From assembly GCA_948468465.1 (NCBI GenBank), contig CAOKJJ010000083.1, forward strand, positions 1 to 21,146: 21,146 nucleotides of DNA. The letters run 5' to 3'. Source of the DNA: an uncultured Eubacterium sp. (GTDB taxonomy: Bacteria; Bacillota_A; Clostridia; Lachnospirales; Lachnospiraceae). Below are positions 1 through 9,400 of this stretch, in pieces; within the stretch, counting starts at the first letter, position 1; each line of letters starts with the position of its first letter. A program made the translations under genes and the position numbers. The notes below the pieces were generated by a model. It was not told the DNA's origin. It searched no databases and saw only the letters and a list, made by a program, of their open reading frames with translations.

Positions 1-143
1 CCGGACGCAGCCACCACGTCCATGCAGAATGCCTAGAGATTCTTAATATTCTGGAGTAGGAGCCGCAAGCCAGGCCATTTCCCCCTCACCCGGCGTCCGC
101 ATAGCCAATAAAATAACGCAACACAATGTCAATTTTGCTGCAT
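1..143 (+). repeat. Palindromic repeat family, copy 1 (right half, cut by window start)
   Basis: This is the right half of the repeat seen complete at 14417-14750, in the same orientation. Seen: the loop end CCGGACGCAGCCAC at 1-14, an arm with GCAGAATGCCTAG and CTGGAGTAGGAGCCG, the CCCCTCACCCGGCGTCC segment ending at 98, and an outer terminal repeat with ACAATGTCAATTTTG ending near GCTGCAT (137-143). Similarity to copy 2 continues weakly to about 160, which would include the last codons of the adjacent HAD gene. The arm carries GGCCTGGCTTGCGG-type sequence (read on the minus strand) like copy 3, where copy 2 has GGCCTGGATTTCGG. No coding sequence is evident. The left half lies outside the window. 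Confidence 0.85.
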
Positions 144-147
144 GGTG

Positions 148-987
148 TTAAAATTTTGCCACTTTGCGAAAAAACCTTTGAATTATTTCCCCCACCGCAC
201 CTTCGTTATGATTTTTCTCACAAATATAATCCGCTGTTTCCTTGGCCTGCGGATGTGCATTGCGCGGGGCTGCGCCTACACCAGCTGCGCGCAGCATCGA
301 GATGTCGTTGCGTTCGTCTCCTGCCGCCACGGATGCTTCTGCGGGAATATTCAGATACCTGCACAGCGCTGTTACTGCTGCCCCTTTGGAAATGCCTGCC
401 GGACAGTATTCCAAATACTGCTCGCAGGAAAAAAAGCTGTTTAAAATATCTTTTGTCCATTCTGCATTTTCTTTTTGAAACTGTTCCAGACGCTCATAAT
501 GCTCCAGGCTAATGACAATCATCTTTGCCGGTTCTTTCGTCAGATGTTCTAATACATCCGGTCCGGTTTTGCTCTGCAGTTTCGTATGTCCTGTATAGGC
601 ATTGAGTTCCGGCGCGGAACGCACGGACAGCACCGTATCGTCCGCTCTGTCATACGTATGGATATAAAGTCCGGCCTGCTGCGCCTGCGCAAACATTTTT
701 TTTACAACAGGGATCGGAATCGACGCATAAGATATGATCTTATCCAAAGACGGATCATAAATCACACCGCCATTGTATGCCACTATATAACATCCTTTAC
801 GGTCAAGTCCATACTGTGCGGCTACTGCACGTGCACTCGCTAACGGACGTCCGGTACAAACCGCAAAAAAACATCCCTGGCAAAGCATTTGATCGATTGC
901 CGCCCTTGTGCCTGCTTCGATTTCCTTTTTATCATTTAACAGCGTCGCATCCAGATCACTAAATAAAATTTTGTATTGAACAGTCAT
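148..987 (-). CDS. Cof-type HAD-superfamily (IIB) sugar-phosphate or nucleotide phosphatase
   Basis: This 279-residue protein is a probable cytosolic Mg-dependent phosphatase; its substrate cannot be read from sequence. Seen: motif I DLDATLL near residue 11, with nucleophile and acid aspartates and Ala where most relatives have Gly; motif II CTGRP near 45; a lysine in the AKMIVI segment; GISKG followed by the motif III/IV block GDERNDISML near 223-232. Length fits the Cof family (about 260-290). The start ATG follows a GGATGGAAGAAAG purine run. It lies after ppk behind a likely terminator and AT-rich tandem repeats, so it is probably a separate unit. Oddity: its stop codon lies just outside the terminal repeat of copy 1, and the last few codons (RKVAKF) align with non-coding sequence flanking copy 2, so the C-terminal tail may have been remodelled by the insertion. 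Confidence 0.9.
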   Translation of the reverse strand: MTVQYKILFSDLDATLLNDKKEIEAGTRAAIDQMLCQGCFFAVCTGRPLASARAVAAQYGLDRKGCYIVAYNGGVIYDPSLDKIISYASIPIPVVKKMFAQAQQAGLYIHTYDRADDTVLSVRSAPELNAYTGHTKLQSKTGPDVLEHLTKEPAKMIVISLEHYERLEQFQKENAEWTKDILNSFFSCEQYLEYCPAGISKGAAVTALCRYLNIPAEASVAAGDERNDISMLRAAGVGAAPRNAHPQAKETADYICEKNHNEGAVGEIIQRFFRKVAKF

Positions 988-1028
988 ATCTTTCTTCCAT
1001 CCTTAATCAGAAACTTGTTTTTTATATT

Positions 1029-1076
1029 CTTATTTAATTATTATCTTATTTAACTATTTCCTTATTTAACTATTTT
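1029..1076. repeat. Three tandem 16-bp AT-rich repeats upstream of the HAD gene
   Basis: Three head-to-tail copies of a 16-bp unit lie at 1029-1044, 1045-1060 and 1061-1076, with consensus CTTATTTAACTATTT plus one variable base. Copies 2 and 3 differ at one position and copy 1 at a few. They lie about 40-90 bp upstream of the HAD start codon, in an almost pure A/T stretch. No convincing -35/-10 pair is visible around them. They could act as a curved or UP-element-like region, which is inference. Confidence 0.8.
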
Positions 1077-1128
1077 TTGTTTTCTGTTTTCCAGCAAAAT
1101 TTTCTCTTATCTTAAAAATTGCCTGTCC

Positions 1129-1190
1129 GAAAAACAGAAAACAGACCGCTCTGCTTCGCACCCGTCAGATGTCAGAAACAAGCGGTCTTT
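1129..1190 (-). terminator. Probable intrinsic terminator after ppk
   Basis: On the minus-strand transcript, AGACCGCT (1188-1181) can pair with AGCGGTCT (1150-1143) across a loop of about 30 nt. The stem is followed by GTTTTCTGTTTTTC (1142-1129). The stem lies about 30 nt after the ppk stop codon. The large loop and interrupted T-tract make it weaker than a textbook terminator. Confidence 0.55.
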
Positions 1191-1221
1191 GATATCATTT
1201 TCTGTATCTCCTGCTATTATA

Positions 1222-3519
1222 TTAACTTACCGGTTCCGCCGGAACAAATACGCGGTCTTTATATACCTTATCCTGCTTCGGTACTAACTGTTCTGCTTCT
1301 CTGCAGAAGACTTCCTGTGAATTCACGAGCATCTTGCCGCGTTTGTCGATCTTTTCGTATGTGCCATCCGGCTGGAGTACGTGTGCCTTGACATTATCTT
1401 CAAATTCCACATCTAAAATATGCAGCACTTTCTTTTTTAATTCTTCGTCTAAGACCGGAAATACAATTTCCACTCTGCGGTCCAGGTTTCTAGGCATCCA
1501 GTCCGCGCTTCCCATAAATACTTCCGCGCGTCCGTCGTTGCAGAAATCAAAAATCCGGCTGTGCTCAAGAAAGTTGCCGACAATCGAATGTACATGAATG
1601 TTTTCACTGATGCCTTTGATTCCTGTGCGCAGACAGCAGATGCCGCGGATCAGCAGCTGAATTTTTACCCCGGCGGAAGATGCCTCATAGAGCGCTTCGA
1701 TCATTTCCTGATCGCAGAGCGAATTCATTTTTGCACGTATATATGCCTGTTTTCCTTCTCTGGCGTTTTTCGTCTCCCGGCGCACAAGCTTTAAAAACTT
1801 TTTGCGCAGCCAGATAGGAGCTACCGCAAGGCTGTTCCAGCTCAGCGGTTCTGAATAGCCCGAAAGCATGTTAAAGACAGCTGTCGCATCTTCTCCCACA
1901 GCTTCCGAACAGGTCAGTACACCGCAGTCTGTATACAGCTTTGCCGTAGAATCGTTGTAATTGCCTGTCCCAAGATGCACATAGCGGCGGATGCCTTCGT
2001 CTTCTCTTCTGACGACAAGTGCAATCTTACTATGTGTTTTTAATCCGACAATTCCATAAATGACATGACAGCCTGCCTGCTCTAATTTTTTCGCCCAGAC
2101 AATATTATTTTCTTCGTCAAAACGGGCTTTCAGCTCTACAAGCACCGTTACCTGCTTGCCATTTTCCGCAGCCTGCGCCAGTGATGCAATGATCGGCGAA
2201 TTGCCGCTGACACGGTAAAGTGTCATCTTAATCGCCAGTACCTGCTTGTCATTGGCAGCCTGACGGATCAGTTCGATGACAGGCTCAAAGCTCTGATATG
2301 GATGATGCAGTAAAATGTCGCCTTTTTGAATCGCTTCGAAAATATTTTCCCCCGGCATGATTTCCGGCACAAGCTGCGGCTTATGCGGCTCATAACGCAG
2401 ATGGTCACAGCCTTCCAGACCATACATTTTCATCAAAAACGTAAAATCTATCGGCCCGTTAATATAGAAAATATCCTGTTTGTTTTCCACATGCAGTTCA
2501 TCTTTTAAAAATTCCAGCAGTTTTTTGTCGATGCCGTCTTCTACTTCCAGGCGGATGACTTCGCCCCACTGCCGTTTTTTCAGCTGTTTTTGAATCTCCT
2601 TTAATAAATCCGGCGCTTCATCTTCATCAATGGAAAAATCCGCGTTGCGCATAATCCTATATGGATACGCACACAGCACCTTGTAATTTAAAAACAGTTT
2701 GTCAATATTTTTTTCAATCACCTGTTCTAATAAAATGAATACTTTTTCATTCGGATTTTTGGAAGGCAGCGGAACGAGCCTTGCCATGCCGCTTGGTACC
2801 TGGACTGTAGCAAATTCCGGCTTTGTGCCTTTCTTTTTCTTTTTGTCTTTTTTCTCTTTTTTATCGGCTTTCTCTGCGCCTTCTTTTTCTGCATCGTTTT
2901 CGGCTTCTTTTGCAATTTCTTTTGCAAATTCCTCTTCCAAAAGGTCTGCCATCTGCGCCTCGTCTTCCTGTCTCTTGTGGTCTAACAGTCCGCCTGTGCC
3001 TTTATATTCAATAACCGCGGCAATATTTAACGATCTGTTGCGAATAAGCGGAAACGGACGGCTGGCATCTACAGCCATCGGCGTCAGCACCGGATAGACT
3101 TCATTTTCAAAATAATCGTCTACAAAAGCCGCCTGCTCTTCGGTCAGCTTTTCATAAGCATCAATAATATAAATACCTTCCTGGTTCATTAACGGCAATA
3201 GCGACCGGTTATACGTAGAATACTGCAGATTGACAAGCTCTCTGGTATCCTCATTGACCCGCTCTAACTGCTTTAGCGCATCCATACCTGCAATATCGGC
3301 CTTTTTCACGCCCGCGTGCAGCATATCCTTTAAAGACGCCACTCTTACCATAAAAAACTCATCCAGATTTGAAGATGTAATGCTGATAAATTTTAAACGT
3401 TCCAGCAGAGGAATTGTCTTGTCCCGTGCTTCGTTCAATACCCGTCGGTCAAACTTAATCCAGCTGAGCTCCCGGTTTTCAAAATATTCCGGTTTTCCAT
3501 ATTCAGTTGTCTTTTCCAT
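1222..3519 (-). CDS. ppk: Polyphosphate kinase 1
   Basis: This enzyme reversibly transfers the ATP gamma-phosphate onto inorganic polyphosphate. Seen: the N-terminal signature YFENRELSWIKFDRRVLNEA, then FISITSSNLDEFFMVRV; the catalytic region YVHLGTGNYND with the likely phosphorylated histidine near H515; and FLEHSRIFDF with a second conserved histidine near H653. KARFDEENN and the GSADWM motif also fit family phospholipase-D-like domains. The start ATG has GGGAGGA about 7 nt upstream. Length is 765 residues against roughly 690-720 for the family. The excess is a Lys/Glu/Ala-rich insertion at about residues 180-235, just before the conserved VQVPSG segment. Only 16 bp separate it from the upstream ppx, so the two are surely co-transcribed as a polyphosphate synthesis/degradation pair. 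Confidence 0.97.
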   Translation of the reverse strand: MEKTTEYGKPEYFENRELSWIKFDRRVLNEARDKTIPLLERLKFISITSSNLDEFFMVRVASLKDMLHAGVKKADIAGMDALKQLERVNEDTRELVNLQYSTYNRSLLPLMNQEGIYIIDAYEKLTEEQAAFVDDYFENEVYPVLTPMAVDASRPFPLIRNRSLNIAAVIEYKGTGGLLDHKRQEDEAQMADLLEEEFAKEIAKEAENDAEKEGAEKADKKEKKDKKKKKGTKPEFATVQVPSGMARLVPLPSKNPNEKVFILLEQVIEKNIDKLFLNYKVLCAYPYRIMRNADFSIDEDEAPDLLKEIQKQLKKRQWGEVIRLEVEDGIDKKLLEFLKDELHVENKQDIFYINGPIDFTFLMKMYGLEGCDHLRYEPHKPQLVPEIMPGENIFEAIQKGDILLHHPYQSFEPVIELIRQAANDKQVLAIKMTLYRVSGNSPIIASLAQAAENGKQVTVLVELKARFDEENNIVWAKKLEQAGCHVIYGIVGLKTHSKIALVVRREDEGIRRYVHLGTGNYNDSTAKLYTDCGVLTCSEAVGEDATAVFNMLSGYSEPLSWNSLAVAPIWLRKKFLKLVRRETKNAREGKQAYIRAKMNSLCDQEMIEALYEASSAGVKIQLLIRGICCLRTGIKGISENIHVHSIVGNFLEHSRIFDFCNDGRAEVFMGSADWMPRNLDRRVEIVFPVLDEELKKKVLHILDVEFEDNVKAHVLQPDGTYEKIDKRGKMLVNSQEVFCREAEQLVPKQDKVYKDRVFVPAEPVS

Positions 3520-3535
3520 GAAATCCTCCCTCTCT

Positions 3536-5077
3536 TTATGTATATACCCGTTTCTCTTTAATCACAGGTTTTAATCCGAAAATAGACTCAAATTCTTTTG
3601 ATTTTGCCGCCAGCAATCCTTTTTCCAGTGCAATGTCGCTCATCGTTTCGATCGTAATCACAAGCTGCTTGTCTTTTAATACGGCTTTTACATTTTTAAA
3701 TTTCTGTCTGTGACTGCGGTCCATCGCATTTGCTACCCGAAGAATGGCCGCCAGCTTTGCCACTATTAAATAACTGTGCTGGTCCATACGGTCTGCAAGC
3801 TCTTCATAAGGGTCAAGCGGCGACGAATTATACAGTACGACGCTTGCCACCATTTCCCTCTCCAGATGGGTCAGGCCGATAATCTCCGTCGCACGTATAA
3901 TCTGGTAAGCACAGATCGCGCTGTTCGCAAGGCTGATATATTTTCCGCAGTCATGCAGCATCGCCGCTACTTTTAACAGCAAACGCTCCCGTTTTGACAT
4001 CCCATGCACTTTTTTCATCGCGTCAAACAATAATACCGACATATCCGTCAGCGCGTCAATATGCTGTGAATAGCTCATATAGCGCATCGACATATTTTTT
4101 GCCGCTGATAAAATATCTTCCTCGAAATCATGTGACGTATGGACAATTTTATGAGACTGCGCATAATCGTATACAATGCCGTCGCTCGTATCCACATCCG
4201 GAAACCAGATCGTCTGCGCATGCATCGCCTGCGTCAGCTTGGCATATAAAATCACAGACGGCAGCACAAGAATGTCTTTTTCATTCGATAAATTCAAAAT
4301 TTCAGATATTTCTTCCACACTCTTTTTATCCAGTTTTTTCAGGAAATTAATAAATTTCTGCGCTTCCACCTCATTCATCTCTTCGCCGTTTTTACTGATC
4401 TTGCGCATAATTTCCGAAATATAATCACCCATTAAAATAACATTTTTTATCTCTTCCCCAGGCTGCATATATTGTGCCAAAAATACGGCTAATTCCTTAT
4501 CAACCAGCTCTTCCAGCTGATTTTCCAAATGCAGGACGTTATGTTCAATATCTGATAACATCTCCATTAAACGCATTGTTCCGATCGCAAGATGCTGCGT
4601 TGTCACGACACGGCCGTTAATAAACAGCGTAATCTGCAGGCTGCCACCGCCCACATCGATCACAGCCGCACTGTCCTTTGTCATCTTGTCAAACCCCGGC
4701 CTTGCCGCAACGCCTTTATACGTTAAAAACCGGCGTTCCGAATTACTGAGCGTCGCGATATCAAGCCCTGTCTTTGTCTTAATCTGGTCTAAAATAAACA
4801 GCATGTTTTTTGCTTCGCCGACTACATTTCCCGCAAATGCCCGGTATTCTTTTGCCTTATAACCCTGCATAATTCTGGCAAAGTCCGCCAGTATCACACA
4901 CAGCTCGTCTACCAGATCGGATCCGATGACACCAGAATGAAACGTATCCCGGCCAAGCTCCAGTCTCGTACGAATATGATCAATTTCGCGGATTTTCTTT
5001 TTTCCGGACAACTCAAAAATTTTCAGGCTCACTTCATAAGAGCCGATATAAATTGCTGCAAATGTTGTAATTGCCAT
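3536..5077 (-). CDS. ppx: Ppx/GppA-family exopolyphosphatase with C-terminal HD domain
   Basis: It is predicted to release phosphate from polyphosphate ends; some relatives also hydrolyse pppGpp, and sequence alone does not separate these roles. Seen: an actin-like Ppx/GppA fold in the first about 300 residues, with the phosphate-binding segment VIDVGGGSLQITLF and IGTMRLMEML; then an HD-type helical domain with HDCGKYISLANSA. At 513 residues it matches two-domain members. I place the start at the ATG at 5077 (MAITTFAAIYIGS), because AAGGAG lies 9 nt upstream. An upstream in-frame TTG at 5101 would place that site inside the gene. It lies between pheA (61-bp gap) and ppk (16-bp gap). The adjoining kinase makes polyphosphate turnover the most likely role. 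Confidence 0.93.
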   Translation of the reverse strand: MAITTFAAIYIGSYEVSLKIFELSGKKKIREIDHIRTRLELGRDTFHSGVIGSDLVDELCVILADFARIMQGYKAKEYRAFAGNVVGEAKNMLFILDQIKTKTGLDIATLSNSERRFLTYKGVAARPGFDKMTKDSAAVIDVGGGSLQITLFINGRVVTTQHLAIGTMRLMEMLSDIEHNVLHLENQLEELVDKELAVFLAQYMQPGEEIKNVILMGDYISEIMRKISKNGEEMNEVEAQKFINFLKKLDKKSVEEISEILNLSNEKDILVLPSVILYAKLTQAMHAQTIWFPDVDTSDGIVYDYAQSHKIVHTSHDFEEDILSAAKNMSMRYMSYSQHIDALTDMSVLLFDAMKKVHGMSKRERLLLKVAAMLHDCGKYISLANSAICAYQIIRATEIIGLTHLEREMVASVVLYNSSPLDPYEELADRMDQHSYLIVAKLAAILRVANAMDRSHRQKFKNVKAVLKDKQLVITIETMSDIALEKGLLAAKSKEFESIFGLKPVIKEKRVYT

Positions 5078-5138
5078 ATCCTTTTTCTCCTTTTCCAACA
5101 ACCGTTTTTCAGCTTAGGTCACACGGTTATTTTTTGCG

Positions 5139-6278
5139 CTAATAGTTCCCAAGCACCCGTATGCTTTCACACTCTTCCGCCAGTCCGCGCAGTGCGTTGG
5201 ATACAGCGCTGTCATTCAGACTGCCAGCAAAATCAATAAAAAACCGATACTGCCAGTTTGTCCCTTCCCGCTCTTTCAACGGTCTGGACTGGATAAAATT
5301 CATATTCAGGTCATTATAGATAATATGCGATAACGCATGATACAAAGAACCGCTTTGATGCTTTACTTCCAGACAAATGCTCATTTTGGCCGCGCCTTTT
5401 AAAAATATTTTTTTATTCGTTACAATAATAAATCGGGTCGAATTTTCACTGTTCGTCTGGATATTTTCTTCCAGAATTTTAAGTCCATACATCTGGGCGG
5501 TCAATGCACTGGCAATCGCCGCCTTATTTTTTTTCCCGGACTTTTTTACCTTACATGCCGCAACCGCCGTATTACTCTCCGTCGCGCAGTCCCACTCTTC
5601 ATGCGCCTGTAGGTACCGGTCGCACTGCGCCAGCGCCTGCGGATGGGAATATACGCTCGTAATATCAGATAGCTGCGCGTCCGGCAGCCCCATCAGACAA
5701 TGCCTGATCGGTATGATCTGTTCCCCTACGATATAGTTATCATACTCTATGAGCAAATCATAATTCTCCGCCACAACACCTGCCGTAGAATTTTCTATCG
5801 GAAGCACCGCGTAATCCGCCTCGCCGCTTTGAATCGCCTCCATCGCTTCCCGCCAGCTGTCCACATGAAAGCTGTCCGTCTGCGCACCAAAATACTCGTT
5901 CATCGCGATATGCGCATAGGCGCCTTCCACACCCTGAAAAACAATTTTGCTGCCCTGCGCACTGATTTCTTCTACCTGTGTAAACGCATTTGGCACTTCC
6001 ACGCCATGTTCATTTAAAAGCTGATACTGTCTCTTTCGGCTGATTGACATGATGTGTTCAAATAATTCGCGGATCCCATGTTTTAAAAAACTGCCTGATA
6101 CAAGCGAAGACAGTTTCTCCAGCTTTGCACGCTCCCGCTCCTTGTCAAATACTTTTTTTCCAGTCTGGATTTTATATTCGGCAACTTCGCTTGTCAGCTG
6201 CATACGCTTTAAATATAACGCGGTAATCTCACTGTCTACCTGATCAATTTCGTCTCTGATCTGTAATAAGTCTTTCAT
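5139..6278 (-). CDS. pheA: Bifunctional chorismate mutase/prephenate dehydratase (P-protein)
   Basis: It converts chorismate to prephenate and then to phenylpyruvate in phenylalanine synthesis. Seen in order: an AroQ-type helical chorismate mutase domain (about 1-85, starting LLQIRDEIDQVDSEI); a prephenate dehydratase domain (about 105-285) with FQGVEGAYAH, the PIENSTAG motif and NSTRFIIV; and a C-terminal ACT domain (about 295-375) with GSLYHAL. The ACT motif normally written ESRP reads QSRP here. I choose ATG 6278 because AAGGTGG lies 7 nt upstream and the chorismate mutase domain begins at once; an ORF extension to 6332 adds residues unlike the family. A strong sigma-A-like promoter lies 130 bp upstream. 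No T-box or attenuator hairpin is evident in the leader. Confidence 0.96.
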   Translation of the reverse strand: MKDLLQIRDEIDQVDSEITALYLKRMQLTSEVAEYKIQTGKKVFDKERERAKLEKLSSLVSGSFLKHGIRELFEHIMSISRKRQYQLLNEHGVEVPNAFTQVEEISAQGSKIVFQGVEGAYAHIAMNEYFGAQTDSFHVDSWREAMEAIQSGEADYAVLPIENSTAGVVAENYDLLIEYDNYIVGEQIIPIRHCLMGLPDAQLSDITSVYSHPQALAQCDRYLQAHEEWDCATESNTAVAACKVKKSGKKNKAAIASALTAQMYGLKILEENIQTNSENSTRFIIVTNKKIFLKGAAKMSICLEVKHQSGSLYHALSHIIYNDLNMNFIQSRPLKEREGTNWQYRFFIDFAGSLNDSAVSNALRGLAEECESIRVLGNY

Positions 6279-6407
6279 CTGTGTCCACCTTGTACAATTG
6301 ATTCTTAAAACGTATCCAATGCCTTTTGTCAAAACAGCTGCTTCTCATTCAATATCAACAAATGAAATTTGCCATATCTGTTTCTTTTAGGCATTTTTTA
6401 CATATCT

Positions 6408-6436
6408 ATCATAGTACTTTTGGTGAAAAATTTCAA
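6408..6436 (-). promoter_or_regulatory. Sigma-A-type promoter for pheA
   Basis: On the minus strand, TTGAAA (6436-6431) and TATGAT (6413-6408) are separated by exactly 17 bp. Predicted transcription starts near 6400, giving a leader of about 120 nt before pheA. The -35 box begins 11 bp past the polC stop codon. A second, weaker TTGACA occurs further downstream in the leader near 6330, without a good -10. The promoter implies that pheA, and probably ppx and ppk, can be expressed independently of polC. Confidence 0.75.
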
Positions 6437-6446
6437 GTATTGGATT

Positions 6447-9400
6447 TTATGCAAAATCAAAAATCGACAACTGGTTCGACTCCGGTATTCCCCCTAAAAT
6501 ACCAAGATCCCCCATCAGGTCCGCCACGGATTTACTCACCTTGGACCGCTGCCTGAAATCATCTTTTGATAAAAACGGCCCGTCCTTTACGGCCTCTACC
6601 ACGCCGTCCGCAGCCTTTTCCCCCAGCCCATCAATCGCGCTGAGCGCCGGCATCAGTTTCCCGTCTATAATCTGGAAACGGCGCGCCTGTACTTTGTTTA
6701 GATCCATCGGGCAGAACTGATATCCTCTGGCATACATCTCCTGCACGATCTTCATATCCTTGACCGTATCCTGTTCTTTTTTCGTCAGCGTATCTTTGCG
6801 CCGCTCATAATCACGCATAAAATATTCCAGCTTTTCCTTTCCCTGGCACATCAGTTCATAGCTAAAGGAAGTGGCGCGAATCGAAAAATAAGCGGCGTAA
6901 TACGCAAGCGGATAGAACACCTTGCAGTAAGCGATCCGCCATGCCATCATAACATAAGCGGCCGCGTGCGCTTTCGGGAACATATATTTGATCTTTTGGC
7001 AGGACCAGATATACCAGTCCGGGACGTCATGCTCTTTCATTGCCGTAATCCATTCGTCTTTGAGTCCCTTCCCCTTGCGCACGGATTCCATAATCGTAAA
7101 CGACAGCTCGCTTTCTAAGCCCATCCCGATTAAGTAGATCATAATGTCGTCACGGGTACAGATGGCCGTGGAAATCGTGGCCTTGCCCTCTTCGATTAAC
7201 GTCTGCGCGTTGCCCAGCCATACGTCCGTACCGTGAGAGAGGCCGGAGATCCGTACCAGGTCTGAAAATGACTGCGGCTTTGTATCTATCAGCATCTGAA
7301 TGACAAATTCTGTTCCAAACTCCGGAATGCCCAGCGAGCCGACGGTACAGCCGCCGATGTCTTCCGGCTGGATGCCCAATGCATCCGTACTTTTAAAAAT
7401 GGACATGACCGCCGGATCGTCCAGCGGAATGTCTGTCGCATGAAGGCCCGTCAGATCTTCCAGCATACGGATCATGGTCGGATCATCGTGTCCGAGTATG
7501 TCTAGCTTTAACAGGTTATGGTCAATCGAATGGTATTCAAAATGCGTTGTTACAATATCCGTCGTCATATCGTTGGCCGGATGCTGAATCGGCGTAAACG
7601 AATAGATCTCCTCTCCCATTGGAAGCACGACGATGCCGCCCGGATGCTGCCCGGTCGTCCTGCGGATGCCGACACAGCCCTGCACAATCCGGTTGATCTC
7701 GCAGAACCGCTTATGTATGTTTCGTTCCTCATAATAACGCTTGACATAGCCAAATGCTGTCTTATCCGCCAGCGTGCCGATCGTGCCCGCGCGGAACGTC
7801 TGCCCGGCTCCGAAAATGACTTCGGTATATTTATGCGCCTTGCTCTGATAATCACCGGAAAAGTTCAGATCTATATCCGGCTCCTTATTGCCCTTGAATC
7901 CTAAAAAGGTTTCAAATGGAATGTCAAATCCTGCTTTCACAAGCGGCCTGCCGCATTTCGGGCACAATCTGTCCGGCATGTCGCAGCCGGAGCGGCCCGC
8001 ATATTCCTTTACCTGTTCGGAGTCAAAATCCGAAAAATGGCAGCTTTCACAATAGTAGTGCGGACTGAGCGGATTGACTTCGGTAATGCCCGCCATCGTC
8101 GCTACAAACGAAGAGCCGACCGAACCTCTGGAACCGACGAGATAGCCGTCTTCGACCGATTTCCAAACGAGTTTTTGCGCGATGATGTACATTACCGCAT
8201 AGCCATTCGATATAATGGAATTTAATTCGCGGTCCAGCCTTTTTTTTACAATGTCCGGCAATACTTCTCCGTACATTTCCGTTGCTTTGTTATAGCAGAT
8301 ATCCCGCAGCAGCTGGTCAGAGTTTTCGATGATCGGCGGCGCTTTGTCCGGACGCACCGGAGATATTTTTTCACACGCGTCACAGATCAGGTTCGGATTT
8401 GTAATGACGACTTCTTCTGCCTTCTGGCTTCCGAGATAGGCAAATTCCCGCAGCATTTCATCTGTTGTATGCAAAAACAGCGGAGCCTGTTCATCCGCGT
8501 CTTTAAATCCGTGTCCTGCCATAATGATTCTGCGGTACTCTGCGTCCTCCGGATTTAAAAAATGCACGTCACAGGTAGCTACCACAGGCTTTTGAAAATC
8601 CTCGCCGAGCTTTACGATCTGCCTGTTGATCTCCCAGAGGTCTTCGTCTGTATTGACCGGATACTTTTCCTCGCGCAGCATAAACGCGTTGTTGCCGTTC
8701 GGCTGGATTTCCAGATAATCATAAAAGTTCACAATCCTTGCAATCTCTGTCTGCGGCCTGCCAAGCAGCACAGCCTGATACAGTTCCCCTGCTTCGCAGG
8801 CGGAGCCTAGCAGCAGTCCTTCCCGGTAACGCATCAGCTCGCTTTTGGGAATTCTCGGCCGTTTATGAAAATAAGTAAGATGCGACATGGATACAAGGCG
8901 GTATAAGTTCACCCGTCCGTAATCGTTTGCCGCGAGTATAATCGCATGATACGTCGGCATTTTGCGGATCTGCTCCGGCGTGGCCTTGCCTCTTTCATTG
9001 AGCATATTCAAATCCGTAATTCCACGTTCGGTAAGCCGTTTTACAAATTCGGCAAATATCTCGGCCGTACATGCCGCATCGTCTACGGCACGGTGATGGT
9101 TCTGCAGGGAAATATGCAGCTCCTTTGCTACCGTATCCAGTTTAAAGCGGTTCAGATTCGGCAGCAGATATCTCGCCAAAGCTACCGTATCCACAACCGT
9201 AAACGAACAGGGAAGTCCAAGGTCCGCACAGTTTTTGCGGATAAATCCCATGTCAAATTCCGCATTGTGCGCTACCATGGCGCTGCCTTTACAAAATTCC
9301 ATAAATTCCGGCAGTATCTTTGCAATCTCAGGCTCGTTCACGAGCATGTCATCCCGTATTTTTGTCAGCTCTTCAATCGCAAACGGCAGCGGTACTTTGG

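Noticed and set aside
148..987. DLDATLL in place of DLDGTLL as a catalytic defect in the HAD protein
   Set aside because: Both aspartates and the threonine are present, and this position tolerates small residues in the superfamily.
5102..5138. Extending ppx to the in-frame TTG at 5101
   Set aside because: The good AAGGAG site lies downstream of that TTG and correctly spaced for ATG 5077; the added residues are Lys/Glu filler.
6279..6332. Extending pheA upstream to 6332
   Set aside because: The chorismate mutase domain starts immediately after ATG 6278, which has its own ribosome binding site; the upstream residues look like translated leader.
6279..6410. T-box or phenylalanine attenuator in the pheA leader
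   Set aside because: I saw no specifier stem, no T-box consensus and no terminator with a T-tract in the roughly 120-nt leader.
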